NCBI RefSeq assembly: GCF_004116405.1
Contig: NZ_SDIC01000002.1
Coordinates: forward strand, 620,001-684,000
Source of the DNA: Halegenticoccus tardaugens
Lineage (GTDB): Archaea; Halobacteriota; Halobacteria; Halobacteriales; Haloferacaceae
Length of the DNA stretch: 64,000 nt
Direction: 5' to 3'
Shown: piece after piece, positions 54,399 to 63,949 of the stretch
How the letters are laid out: the number at the start of each line of letters is the position of its first letter
Position numbering within the stretch: the first letter of the stretch is position 1
The notes under the pieces: model-generated
Database searches by the model: none
What the model saw: only the letters and a program-made list of their open reading frames with translations
Told to the model about the DNA's origin: nothing
Program-made: the position numbers and the translations under genes

Positions 54399-55896
54399 AT
54401 GCGCGGCCTCACGGTGGATGAAGTCAGGGAACTGGCGCGGCACCTCGGAATCGACGTTCAGGCAGACGAACTGGCCGCTGTCGGAGAGGCGATCGGGTCG
54501 CTCCTCGACGGCGCGACAGCCATTCCCGACGTCACCGAGTCGGTCGCCGCCGAGTGCCATGTGTCGCGGACGTGGCGTGAGCCCTGAAACGACCCCCACA
54601 ACGCAATCGTGAGTGAGTGCACCACGGAACCTGACATCGACTGCGGACCGCTTTCGGGCGTGCGCGTCGGTGTAAAAGACGCCATTATGGTCGCCGGCGT
54701 GCCGATGGAAGTTGCATCCGGGGTACTCAGCGGATTCGTTCCGCGAACGGACGCGACAGTCGTCCGCCGCCTCCTCTCGGCGGGCGCGTCTATAACGGCG
54801 AAGACGAACCTCGACGAGTTCGCGGAAGTGCGCGTGGGACGACCGCCGCGTCAGGGCCGATCACGAACCCGTGGGACGAAACCTGCACCGCAGGTGGATC
54901 TTCCGGCGGTAGTGCGGTCGCGGTAGCTCGCGACAGAGTCGACGTTGCGCTCGGCACCGATACCGGCGGATGATCCGTATCCCGGCGACGTTCTGCGGCG
55001 TCGTCGGCGTGAAACCGACCTACGGTCTCGTTCCGCTGACCGGTGTCGTCGAGAACACCTACACGCAGGATCACGTGGGGCCGATGGTGAACTCAATCAG
55101 AGACGCGGCTCGGACCCTCGAAGCGATAGCCGGACCGGATGAGAGTGATCCGGCAAGCCTCACCCCGACAGGAAGGGAAAACTACCAGACTGGCGGATAC
55201 ATGGACGCAGTCGAATGTGGACGAGAGCCGAGCAATCTGACGATCGGTCTGCTCCGGGAGGGAATGATCACAGGGGTCGACGACGCCGTCGTCGAGCGAA
55301 CCGGCGCGATTCTTGATCGGCTCGCCGACGCGGGAGCGTCGTTGCAGTTGGTCTCCGCCGATGGGTATGAACACTTCAAAGCGGTGAAAAACGTCGTCAG
55401 CGTCTCCGAGATCGTCGCTCACTGGCAAGCGTCCGCGGCACCGTATCGACGAGACGGGCGGGTCGAGCCTGCCTATCAGGCCGCGTTCGCCGACGGCAGG
55501 CGCGACGTGAGTCGCACCGTGAACCACTTCTACAAGGGAAAGATACTGGCCGGGGCGTGCCTCATGAGGGAATCCTCCGGGACGCTATACACGCATGCAC
55601 GGCGGTTTCGGGAGGTCCTTCGAAAGGAACTCGAAGAAGTGTTGGCTGGCGTAGGCATCCTCGTGACCCCGACGACGCCGTCGACGGCACCCCGCCTCGA
55701 GGAGGCCGACGATCCGGGGTTCGACTACACGCTGAACACCCGTCCGGCGAACGTCACCCGCCTGCCTGCGGTGACGATTCCCAACGGTATGGTCGGCGGA
55801 TTGCCGACCGGACTTCCGCTGATAGGGTCTGTCTTCGACGAGGCGGAACTCCTCGCCGCCGCGGCGGCACTCACCGAGGTGACTCCCGGAGCGTGA
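54399..55896 (+). pseudogene. Amidase (amidase signature family), decayed
   Basis: A nearly full-length amidase split by three lesions. MRGLTVDEVRELARHLGIDV to RTWREP is followed by in-frame TGA (54585-54587) and then the same frame (NDPHNAIVSEC ... TNLDEFA). One frameshift near 54840 moves to the frame carrying GPITNPW and [15 protein letters not shown] second near 54970 occurs inside TDTGG(S)IRIPA, exactly at the codon of the conserved Ser. The remainder (IRIPATFCGVVGVKPTYGLV ... RLPAVTIPNGMVGGLPTGLP) is intact to 55896. Confidence 0.85.
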
Positions 55897-55899
55897 GCG

Positions 55900-56991
55900 T
55901 TACTCGGGACGCAACGCCGCATGGATGATCTCGTGGTCAAACTCGTCGCCGGGGAGCTGGCGTTCAATCGCGGTCTCGGCCTCCCAAACCGGGAAGGTGT
56001 GTGTGTTGATCGCGGCCACGTCGTCCGCACGCTTTTCGAGGATGGCCATCGCCCGCTCCACGTTGTGTGCCTGACCACGTCCGCCGAGCACCTGGATCTC
56101 GTCGTGGACCAGTCGATCAGTGTCAAGTTCCGTTTCCGTCCCCATGATACCCGGAAGGACGATCTTCCCGAGGGGTGCGACCACGTCGACAGCTAACTGG
56201 AGTGCCTTCGAGGACGGCGCAGTAACCACGACCACCTCCGGACCGTCGTCATCAGTGAGGACGGCGATCTCCTCCACGGGGTCGCCCTCGTCAACATGAA
56301 TCACGTCCGTAGCGCCGAAGGACTTACCCAGGCGAAGGCGCCGATCGTCCGAAGAAAGGCCGGCGAGGACGAGTCTATCGGCGCCCGCCTCGTCTGCGAC
56401 GATCACCGAGGCGAGACCCTGCGCCCCTGGTCCAACGATGACGATGTCCTCTTGGGGATCGACGTCTCCTTTCGTCAGAATCCACCGGACGCCGTTGCCC
56501 ACGACCGTCCCCAGACACGCCGCCTCGGCCGGGACGTCGTCAGGAACGGGGTGCACTCTTGTGTTCGGGTCTAGGTACATGTACTCCCCGTATCCGCCCC
56601 AGAGGTGCGGCGGGACGTCCGCCGAGATTGTGACGCCGTAGCACCGACCTTCGTCGCACATGTGGTAGTTTCCGGTCTGGCAGTAGTGACACTCATGGCA
56701 AGGGATGTACGGTTCCGGCATGATCCTGTCGCCCACCTCGACGCCGACGCGGTTGAGGGTCTCGGGATCGCCGTCGGCAATGCGGCCCACCACCTCGTGG
56801 CCGAAGACGAGCGGGAACGTATTGTGGTAGGACTCGCCGGTGTATATCCCGATGTCCGTCCCACAGACGGAGGTCATCTCTACGTCCAGCAGCATGCCAC
56901 CATCATCCACGTCGGGGACGACGAATTCGCGTGGACGGAGTTCGCCGACGCCGCTCAGCACCATCGAGGTTGCGCTGTCGGACCTCGCCAT
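55900..56991 (-). CDS. Zinc-binding alcohol/polyol dehydrogenase (MDR family)
   Basis: 363 residues. Catalytic zinc ligands Cys43 (TSVCGTDIG) and GHEVVGR; structural zinc cysteines in CHECHYCQTGNYHMC. NAD-binding IVIVGPGAQGLASVIVADEA. Related to sorbitol/threonine dehydrogenases. The gene ends 3 bases from the amidase remnant, is convergent with it, and lies downstream of an SDR gene on the same strand (50-base gap), so the two probably form an operon. Likely oxidises a polyol or hydroxy acid; substrate unknown. Confidence 0.9.
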   Translation of the reverse strand: MARSDSATSMVLSGVGELRPREFVVPDVDDGGMLLDVEMTSVCGTDIGIYTGESYHNTFPLVFGHEVVGRIADGDPETLNRVGVEVGDRIMPEPYIPCHECHYCQTGNYHMCDEGRCYGVTISADVPPHLWGGYGEYMYLDPNTRVHPVPDDVPAEAACLGTVVGNGVRWILTKGDVDPQEDIVIVGPGAQGLASVIVADEAGADRLVLAGLSSDDRRLRLGKSFGATDVIHVDEGDPVEEIAVLTDDDGPEVVVVTAPSSKALQLAVDVVAPLGKIVLPGIMGTETELDTDRLVHDEIQVLGGRGQAHNVERAMAILEKRADDVAAINTHTFPVWEAETAIERQLPGDEFDHEIIHAALRPE

Positions 56992-57041
56992 GGCGTCTCT
57001 GCAATGCGATAATACATAAATCTATACCACCGACGGAGCCG

Positions 57042-57812
57042 TCACACTTCGTGGCGGACGCTCAGCGTGAGGCCACCGTCGACTACGAGGGTCGTGCCCG
57101 TGACGTACGCTGCCTCATCGGAGACGAGATAGAGAACCGCGTACCCGTGGTCTCGGGGGTCCGCCCACCGCCCTGCAGGGATCTTCTCCCGCGTGTGCTC
57201 GCGGCTCTCCTCAGTCGTGGCTTGTTCGATCAGTGGAGTCAGCGTGCCGCCGGGACAGAGCGCGTTCACCCGGATCCCATCGTCTCCGAGGTCCCAGGCC
57301 ATGTGCTTCGTGAGACCGATCACACCCCACTTCGACGCGGTGTAGTTTGCTGGTCCTTCGTAGCTGAGATTCAGACCGGCGATCGAGGCGATGTTTACGA
57401 TACGACCGTCACCCTGCGCGACCATGGCCGGGACGATCTCCGAGGAGACGTTGTACATGCCGGTCAGGTTGACGTCGAGAACTCCCTGCCATTCGTCCGG
57501 GGAGAGTTCTCCGAACGACTCGCCCTCTGCGACGCCCGCGTTGTTGACGAGCACGTCGACAGAACCGAACTCGTCGAGCGTCGCGTCCCTGAGCGCCGCG
57601 GCGTCCTTGTGGGAGGTCACGTCGCAAGTCACCGCTAGTGCCTCGGTACTCTCCCGTCGGAGTTCAGCCGCCGCTTTCTCGGATTTCTCCCCGTTCACGT
57701 CCGCGATGACGACGTTCGCGCCGTTTTCGCCCAGTACATCCGCGATGCTCCGTCCGATTCCCTGTGCCGCTCCGGTGACTACGGCCGTCTTGCCGTCGAC
57801 TCGGAAAGCCAT
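57042..57812 (-). CDS. SDR family oxidoreductase
   Basis: 256 residues from MAFRVDGKTAVVTGAAQGIG. Cofactor loop TGAAQGIG, NNAG in VLVNNAGVAEG, catalytic Ser in NIASIAGLNLSYEG, Tyr/Lys in YTASKWG, and TTLVVDGGLTLSV at the end. Classical 3-ketoacyl-reductase-like fold used on sugars and polyols in such clusters. It precedes the zinc dehydrogenase on the same strand. Confidence 0.9.
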   Translation of the reverse strand: MAFRVDGKTAVVTGAAQGIGRSIADVLGENGANVVIADVNGEKSEKAAAELRRESTEALAVTCDVTSHKDAAALRDATLDEFGSVDVLVNNAGVAEGESFGELSPDEWQGVLDVNLTGMYNVSSEIVPAMVAQGDGRIVNIASIAGLNLSYEGPANYTASKWGVIGLTKHMAWDLGDDGIRVNALCPGGTLTPLIEQATTEESREHTREKIPAGRWADPRDHGYAVLYLVSDEAAYVTGTTLVVDGGLTLSVRHEV

Positions 57813-57869
57813 ACGAACGAACGCGCTCACGAGGATCATAAATCTGTTGTCGTGAAGCGGACCTAAACG

Positions 57870-58655
57870 CTACGCGATGCGATCGATGGCGGCGTAGATT
57901 TCGGCGGCGCCGGGCAGCACCTCGCCTTTAATGGGCAGGCTGAACGGGATCAGCGTGTCGGAGACACACACGCGCAGGATGGGCGCGTCCAGCAAGTAGA
58001 ACTTCCCTTCGGTCACTCAGGAAGCCACCTCGGCGCGGAGAACATAGGAGAGTGGGCTCTCGTCAGCGACGCCAAGCCGTCTGGTTTTGCGGATGCTCGC
58101 CTCGATCGTATTGATGTCGAACGGCGACAGCGACTGCGGATCGATGACTTTGGCGTCGACTTCCAGGCGGTCCTCGGCGGTGTCCAAGGCTTTGCTAGCC
58201 GCTGTGTCGCGGCGACGCTCACGTCTGTTCCTTCGCGGAGAATCTGCGCTTCGACGATGAGTATCGTGAAGTCGGGGGCCGGCCCGCCTGTAAATGGTCT
58301 TGTTCTCGAAGAAGACGACCGAATCGTTGGACCGGATGGCTCGTCTTCGTGAGTCCCTTCGCATCATAGGGTCTCGCGGGCTTAACCGCTTTCACGCCCG
58401 GAAGGTGCACGACAAGCGAGTGAACTGTATTGGAGCGTTGGGCCGCGGCGTGGAGGCTGGCACCTTCGACCTCACGGACTGTCAGCGGGACCTCGGAGGT
58501 GACGCCGAACATGTACCGCGTATTCTCGGCCTAGTTCATGATCCGATCGAAGCAGACGCCGATGAAGTCTGCGAAGCTGATGTTCTTGATAGGGCAGATT
58601 CCGGTGACCGCCGCATCTCGATTCCTGCCGAGCGTGCGCTGAGACTCGCTCAAAC
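57870..58655 (-). pseudogene. 2-oxoacid dehydrogenase E1 beta subunit, decayed
   Basis: Read on the minus strand in changing frames: AAVTGICPIKNISFADFIGV CFDRIMN, a stop, then ENTRYMFGVTSEVPLTVREV, VKAVKPARPYDAKGLTKT, VVFFENKTIYR, then LEVDAKVIDPQSLSPFDINT IEASIRKTRRLGV, and finally a tail ending YAAIDRIA at 57870. This order is the E1 beta (pyruvate/branched-chain dehydrogenase) core and C-terminus. At least three frameshifts and a stop are present, and the first about 60 residues are missing. No E1 alpha, E2 or E3 gene is in the window. Confidence 0.78.
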
Positions 58656-58826
58656 TGAACGGCGGACCGACGCGGTAGAGAGGAACCACCCCGATTAGAG
58701 ACCTCGCGGACGACGGCGGGACTCTCGTGGCATCTGAAATTGGACCAGGCCTGTTTCTTCGATTCCAAACTCCTGTTACACAATGAGGAATATTTATGTA
58801 GAATACGTGCCATGGTAGAACACGCC

Positions 58827-59597
58827 ATGTCACAAGCAAAGGAGGCAAAGCACCCAATCAAATCGTCAAGGACCACCTTCCGAATCGTGGAGGCACTGAA
58901 AGAACTTGACGGGGCGGGCATCACGGAGGTAGCTAACTACCTAAACCTCTCGAAGAGTAGCGTCCACAATTATCTCGACACCCTCCGCCACGAGGGATAC
59001 GTTATGAAGCATGGCCAGCAGTACCACGTTGGGCTCAAATTCTTAGAGTTGGGCGCGTACGCTCGACGCCGACGGAAGTTATTCGAAATCAGTAAACCCG
59101 AAGTCGAACGGTTGGCCGATGAGACGGGGGAGGTCGTCAACCTCCTGGTCGAGGAACAAGGAAAGGGAATCTACCTCTGTCGGGAAAAGGGGACGAAGGC
59201 CGTGAAGCTGGATACTTCGACCGGGATGTTCGTCCACCTCCACCAGACTGCCTTCGGAAAGGCGATCATGGCGTACATGGATCGAGAACAAGTGGAGTCG
59301 ATCATTGATCGCCACGGATTGCCGGCGAGAACCGAGAACACAATCACTGATCGCAAGAAATTGTTCGAGGAGCTCAACCGGATCCACGAGCAGGGGTACG
59401 CACTCGACATGGAGGAGTATCTCGACGGACTTCAGGGCGTGGCGGTACCGATCCTGAACAACGGTACAACCGTCGAAGGAGCGATCAGTATCGCTGGCCC
59501 GAGTTGTCGAATGCGGGGCGAACGGCTGGAAGAGACGCTCCCCCGAAAAATACAGAACGTCGTGAACGTCATCGAACTGAATATAACTCATTGCTGA
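58827..59597 (+). CDS. IclR family transcriptional regulator
   Basis: 256 residues from MSQAKEAKHPIKSSRTTFRI; in-frame ATG at 58812 is an alternative. TATA-like aatatttatg (58788-58797) lies about 30 bases upstream. The winged helix is ITEVANYLNLSKSSVHNYLD. The effector domain contains LHQTAFGKAIMAYMDREQVE, DRHGLPARTENTITDRKKLF and VAVPILNNGTTVEGAISIAG. It resembles the decayed IclR gene at 62652-63410 and the intact one at 24754. Confidence 0.92.
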   Translation: MSQAKEAKHPIKSSRTTFRIVEALKELDGAGITEVANYLNLSKSSVHNYLDTLRHEGYVMKHGQQYHVGLKFLELGAYARRRRKLFEISKPEVERLADETGEVVNLLVEEQGKGIYLCREKGTKAVKLDTSTGMFVHLHQTAFGKAIMAYMDREQVESIIDRHGLPARTENTITDRKKLFEELNRIHEQGYALDMEEYLDGLQGVAVPILNNGTTVEGAISIAGPSCRMRGERLEETLPRKIQNVVNVIELNITHC

Positions 59598-60227
59598 CTT
59601 TTCGACGGAACCGCGGACTTCTTTTCGAACTGTTGACCGAACTCACTCCCCGTAGGTTCCCTCAGCTGACCGACGCTAGCGGCAGATGCAACTCGCGAAC
59701 CAAGATTCCTTCATTGTCCAACGAGTGATCGCCATTAGTGAACATCGTGCATGACGAGTTATCGATACAGGAATCTGGTTTATAACTCTATGATTGTAAT
59801 GGCTATCCGATTGAAGGGGTAACGTCCTGTTCCCACGCCGATGGCCGAGTGATTCGGAGCTGAACGTCGTCACGATGTCCTGATTATTACTTTCTCACAT
59901 TCGTGGAAATTATCCAATGCCAAACGCTACCGCTCAGGAATTCACCGTCGTCCGGGTGCGGCCGAGTCCCGCACGCGGCGCGGGGGCGGCACTTTGCGAT
60001 CTCGGTCGCCGTCGACATGGCGACCGATCATACGCGTACTGGATCCTGGCGCTAGATGAGATGGCGACTCGCGAGAGCGGTAGAGTCATGCGGGCGGGAG
60101 CAACGGCAGTATTTACGTCTCCTGACGCCGTGCCCACTTTCCCAACGTTTTATTGTTCGCGCCGCTACCACTAGGCCTGATAGGCACTGTCTTGATAAGG
60201 ATGAACAGGTCGAAGAGCTAGTGTTTA
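59598..60227. other. Non-coding region
   Basis: No protein-like frame with support. The open frame 59917-60174 has no family resemblance. The last part probably contains the terminus of the IS6 fragment. Confidence 0.4.
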
Positions 60228-60715
60228 ATGCCGCTCAAAGACCTGCTCAGAGAGAGTTTAGACACAGCTACGCTTGAATGTTGGCAGCGGGAGCGGACGG
60301 CGACGCCCTGACGGATGTCGCCGTCCGCCTCCACGCTGCCGGATTATCGCTCAGAGAGACAGAAGCGATGCTGCACTTAATCGGTGTAGATCACTCATTT
60401 CAGGCAATCTTCCAGTGGGTTCACCGACTGGCCGACAGCGTTCCTGACCCGCCTTCGGCGCAGCCGAAGCGGGTCGCGGTCGACGAGACCGCTGTCAAGA
60501 TCAACGGTGAGTGGTTTTGGTTATACGCTGCAATAGACCTCGACACAAAGTTACTCCTCGATGTCCAGCTATTCAAGCGACATAGAACCGATTCGGCGGC
60601 TGCATTCCTTCATGGCGTCGCTGAGAAACACTACTGTGAAGACACGATGTTTCTGGTCGATCAGTTCGGCTATCGGACTGCCCTCTCTTGATTAGGATTG
60701 AGCGGTCGGGTCGAC
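60228..60715 (+). pseudogene. IS6-family transposase, broken
   Basis: MPLKDLLRESLDTATLECWQ RERTATP is interrupted near 60310, and the frame that follows from 60278 gives AAGLSLRETEAMLHLIGVDH, VAVDETAVKINGEWFWLYAA (first DDE Asp) and DTMFLVDQFGYRTALS, then in-frame TGA (60688-60690) and LGLSGRVDYT. The remainder, including the final catalytic Glu, is missing; sequence after 60715 belongs to a sugar-acid kinase. At least one frameshift and one nonsense codon. Confidence 0.82.
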
Positions 60716-61030
60716 TACACCGGTTCCACGGACGTACTTGAGGTGCTCAGCCGACACGGCGTCCGAACCGCGCTCTTTCTCGAACCGCTGGGGTCCGACA
60801 ATCTCACTGGTCGCTTCGCCGACCTACAGGCGATCGGCGTCGCGGAAGAGAGCCGATCAATGACGTCCGCGGAGGTGGACGAGCATCTGCGGGAGACATT
60901 CAAGGCGATTGAGGAACTTGATCCGACCTTGTTCCAGTACAAGGTCTGCTCGACGTTCGATTCAGACCGGATCGGGGGAGCATCGGCCACGCGATCGATA
61001 TCGGCCAGGATGTTTTCGACTCGTCATTCT
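60716..61030 (+). pseudogene. Four-carbon acid sugar kinase (DUF1537/OtnK-like) N-terminal fragment
   Basis: The frame starts inside the gene: GSTDVLEVLSRHGVRTALFL (first motif after the DD.TGA start), VAEESRSMTSAEVDEHLRE and DPTLFQYKVCSTFDSD, matching the N-terminal domain of this kinase family. A frameshift near 60975 separates IGHAIDIGQDVFDSSF. The N-terminal DD.TG motif was replaced by the IS6 fragment and the rest of the gene is absent. Confidence 0.7.
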
Positions 61031-61059
61031 AATCGGGCACCGCGGATGATCCGTGGGAA

Positions 61060-61271
61060 CTTTGACCGGGTTTCTTCGTCGCTTACCAGTACAAGGATCT
61101 CCGAATCGTGACGGACGCAGGCGAGGCCTATGGATCAGGATGCCACCAACAGAACTCATCCATGAAATGTACAAATCGATGGAAGTGATCGGGATGGGGC
61201 GTGACGATACCTCTGGCGTTATTCAGGTGCTTGAGCGTCTTGCTGGGACTGAAGCACGCATCGAAGAATAA
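61060..61271 (+). pseudogene. Threonate/hydroxyisobutyrate dehydrogenase (LtnD-like) C-terminal fragment
   Basis: KDLRIVTDAGEAYGS followed, after a shift, by MPPTELIHEMYKSMEVIGMG, DDTSGVIQVLERLAGTEARI and TAA. This is the C-terminal helix bundle of 3-hydroxyisobutyrate/L-threonate dehydrogenases (KDL...AG...G..MP.T). It lies directly after the kinase fragment. OtnK and LtnD are known partners in four-carbon acid sugar catabolism, so an acid-sugar operon has been lost here. Confidence 0.65.
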
Positions 61272-61432
61272 GAGGACACAACGGACGGATCACTTTTAAC
61301 GACTAAAGTTAACCGGATGTCTAGTTCGCATGAGCGTTATTAGATATCGTTATGGGAACGCTCGACAGCAAAGAGCCGGCAACATGGATGTGAAGTCGAA
61401 AGTATACTTACTTGTACTACGTAATGGAAAGT

Positions 61433-62236
61433 ATGGTTCACCAACGACTGAAGCACGCTAACAATGCCAACACGCCACTAATTGGGTCATGGGCAGCTAT
61501 TCCCAGTCCCGCAACTGCGGAACTCCTAGCAGGTCTCGGCTACGATTTTGTTGCCCTCGATGCCGAACATACGCCGATGTCGTACGAGACAATGGAGAAT
61601 ATGCTCCGAGCAGTGGACGCGGCGCCTTATGAGACGGAGACGATCGTTCGCGTTCCAGACGACGACCCGACTACACTAAAACGGACGCTCGATCTCGATC
61701 CGACAGGGATCCTCGTCCCGATGGTCGAGACGGCCGACCAGGCGGCGGCCATCGTCGAAGCGACTCAATATCCGCCCGGAGGACGGCGTGGTCTCGGGAT
61801 CACCCGGGCATCGGAGTACGGCCTCTCAATTAACAACCATATCAAGTCTGTAGAAGAAACCCTGGTCAGACACGTCCAATTGGAGTCCGTACCTGCTATC
61901 GAAAATGCTACTGAGATAGCTGCTGTCGACGGTATTGATGGTGTGTTCGTCGGTCCCGTAGACCTCTCAATGTCGATGGACTGTTTCGGCGAATGGGAGG
62001 ACGAGGCGTTTCTCGACGCAGTAACACACGCAGTCGAGGCAGCACACAATGCCGGTATCGCTATCGGGACTCTGGCTACTACAGCGGACCAGCGAGCGGC
62101 TCGCATCGAGTGGGGAGTGGACTATCTCGCCGCGAGTGTGGACTTGACTCATCTCGCGGATGGTGCCGCCGAGGCTCTCGACCACTGTCTGGCCCTCTCC
62201 GATCGGGAGAACAAAATTGAAAGCACGGATCGATAA
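61433..62236 (+). CDS. HpcH/HpaI family aldolase
   Basis: 267 residues from MVHQRLKHANNANTPLIGSW; the TATA-like agtatactta (61401-61410) fits a leaderless start at 61433, with 61412 and 61424 as in-frame alternatives. Motifs: LGYDFVALDAEHTPMSYETM (His/Glu region), GILVPMVETADQAAAIVEAT, VQLESVPAIENATEIAAVDG and GVFVGPVDLSMSMD. It probably cleaves a 2-keto-3-deoxy acid to pyruvate plus an aldehyde, as in 5-keto-4-deoxyglucarate or KDR aldolases. It is a paralog of the aldolase at 34375. Confidence 0.9.
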   Translation: MVHQRLKHANNANTPLIGSWAAIPSPATAELLAGLGYDFVALDAEHTPMSYETMENMLRAVDAAPYETETIVRVPDDDPTTLKRTLDLDPTGILVPMVETADQAAAIVEATQYPPGGRRGLGITRASEYGLSINNHIKSVEETLVRHVQLESVPAIENATEIAAVDGIDGVFVGPVDLSMSMDCFGEWEDEAFLDAVTHAVEAAHNAGIAIGTLATTADQRAARIEWGVDYLAASVDLTHLADGAAEALDHCLALSDRENKIESTDR

Positions 62237-62651
62237 GAGCCAGCAACCATGAGGAATCGATAGTCGCGATTGGGTTGCGGCGTGGTGTACTTCTCGTCGT
62301 CTTTCGCTCTCAACCATACCTGCAAGGAAGGGAGAGATGGACTTCACCGCTGGTTGAGTACGGTTGGAGATGGATTCTTCATAGATCTATAGTAGAGGTT
62401 AGATTTGTAGATGGGTGGTTGCTCTTTAAACAACAAAATACGAACACCATCTTTTGGTTAACAGCAGTTGTCCCAATTCAGTATCGACCTGTGTAGTGGC
62501 GTAACCTACAAGTCGTACTTCTCTGTACCTCTACTGGGAATGCTCAATTATCCAATTATATATGATTAGATTATTGGGTTTTCATCAGTAGATCAGGGAA
62601 CAAATCGACGAGTGTGTTATAACCCCTCATCTCAATATGTAATCGGTCGAA
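62237..62651. other. Intergenic AT-rich region
   Basis: No protein-like frame between the aldolase and the decayed IclR gene. Confidence 0.4.
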
Positions 62652-63410
62652 TCAGTGCACGAAATCGAGTTCAGTTACGTTGGTGACGTTTTGGGAAGTG
62701 TAGGGAACTCCTGTCTGAAACGTCTTCCTCTCATCCGATTGACTGAACTCGAGATACTGATGGCGGCTTCGACACCGCCGTCCCCATTACGGATAGGTAC
62801 GGCAACGGAGTGAAGCCCAAGTTTCCGTTCTTCACAGTCGAAGACAACCCTACGTTCGAGGATTTGTTCCAATTCCTTTTGAGCGCGCGCCTGTTGACAG
62901 TTGTTTGTTCCGTCACAGAGGGAAGGTCGTACTGATTCAAAATCCGCTCGACCCGCTCTGCTGGGAGATGGGCGAGAATCGCCTATCCGGGGGCTGTCCT
63001 GTGGAGGTACACACGTTGACCAGTAGGAGTATCGACAGTCACGCCCGCTCCACTGTCTCCCGGTGAACAAAGATTTCGCACACACCCTCTTCCATTAGCA
63101 GATTGATGAGTTCACCTGTTTCCTTGATGAGCCGCCGCATCTCCAGTTTTGCGGCCTCGTAAACGTCATCTCGGTTGCGCGCGATTTCACCGAATTCGAG
63201 GAAGCGAAGTCCAACGTGATATTCGGTTCCCTCTTTCGTGACATAGCCCATCTCCTGAAGCGTCGAAAGGTAGTTGTAGACGCTGCTTTTCGCCATTCCA
63301 AGGTTGTCTGCGACTTCCGTTACACCGGCACCGTCAGCGCGTACAAGTATTTCGACGATGCTAAACGTCATGCGTGCAGCCTTAATCGGGTTCTTAGCTA
63401 CATCAGCCAT
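62652..63410 (-). pseudogene. IclR family regulator, decayed
   Basis: MADVAKNPIKAARMTFSIVE with VTEVADNLGMAKSSVYNYLS is an intact winged helix. At 63039-63041 the frame ends (RETVERA then TGA); the continuing homology is one base shifted (VTVDTPTGQRVYLHRTAPG, TAG, AILAHLPAERVERILNQYDL). It shifts again near 62880 (KELEQILERRVVFDCEERKL, VAVPIRNGDGGVEAAISI) and once more near the end (NVTNVTELDFVH). At least four lesions in a 250-residue gene. Confidence 0.85.
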
Positions 63411-63682
63411 AAAATTCCATTGAAGTAGTATATACAAAAATATTAACTCATGCCTGTATCCTAACGAGTTGGAATACAGAATTCCGACACTGCCGAAGGG
63501 TAAACGTCTGCCGCGAGACGCTGATACAGCCAGTCAATTGACCGGCACGATTTATTACCGGGGGGTCGTATTGGTCCTTTCATAGCATCGAAAATAACAC
63601 TCATTGAGAGCACTGATTCCGTTATACGCTCAAAGACGTCGATGCTGAGGGAAACGAATTCGACTTAATCTACGCGTCGGGG

Positions 63683-63949
63683 ATGACAACAGAACAAAAG
63701 CTGTTTGCGCCGCGCATTCATACCGACGAGGAAACTTCGGGCGAGTACATCGGCGGCAACTCGCCTACAGCTGCCCAAATTAGCACCTTCGCGAACTACC
63801 TCACCAATAAATATCATTTAGAGCGCGAACGACGCTGGATCGAGAGCGAACGCGCACTCATCAAGTACGACAGGATGGGAATAGACCCAATCGACATCGA
63901 CCTGTGGAATCCTGCGGGAAACCAGTTAACGTTTGTCCGCCACGGTTAA
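63683..63949 (+). CDS. Hypothetical protein, probably a C-terminal fragment
   Basis: 88 residues from ATG at 63683. The frame is open further upstream to about 63630 with protein-like composition (YTLKDVDAEGNEFDLIYASG) but no start codon. It contains YLTNKYHLERERRWIESERA and IDPIDIDLWNPAGNQLTF. Charged and helical; family not recognised. Either a small gene or the end of a truncated one. Confidence 0.4.
   Translation: MTTEQKLFAPRIHTDEETSGEYIGGNSPTAAQISTFANYLTNKYHLERERRWIESERALIKYDRMGIDPIDIDLWNPAGNQLTFVRHG

Noticed and set aside
59917..60174. 85-codon open frame
   Set aside because: No start context, no recognisable family, unusual composition.
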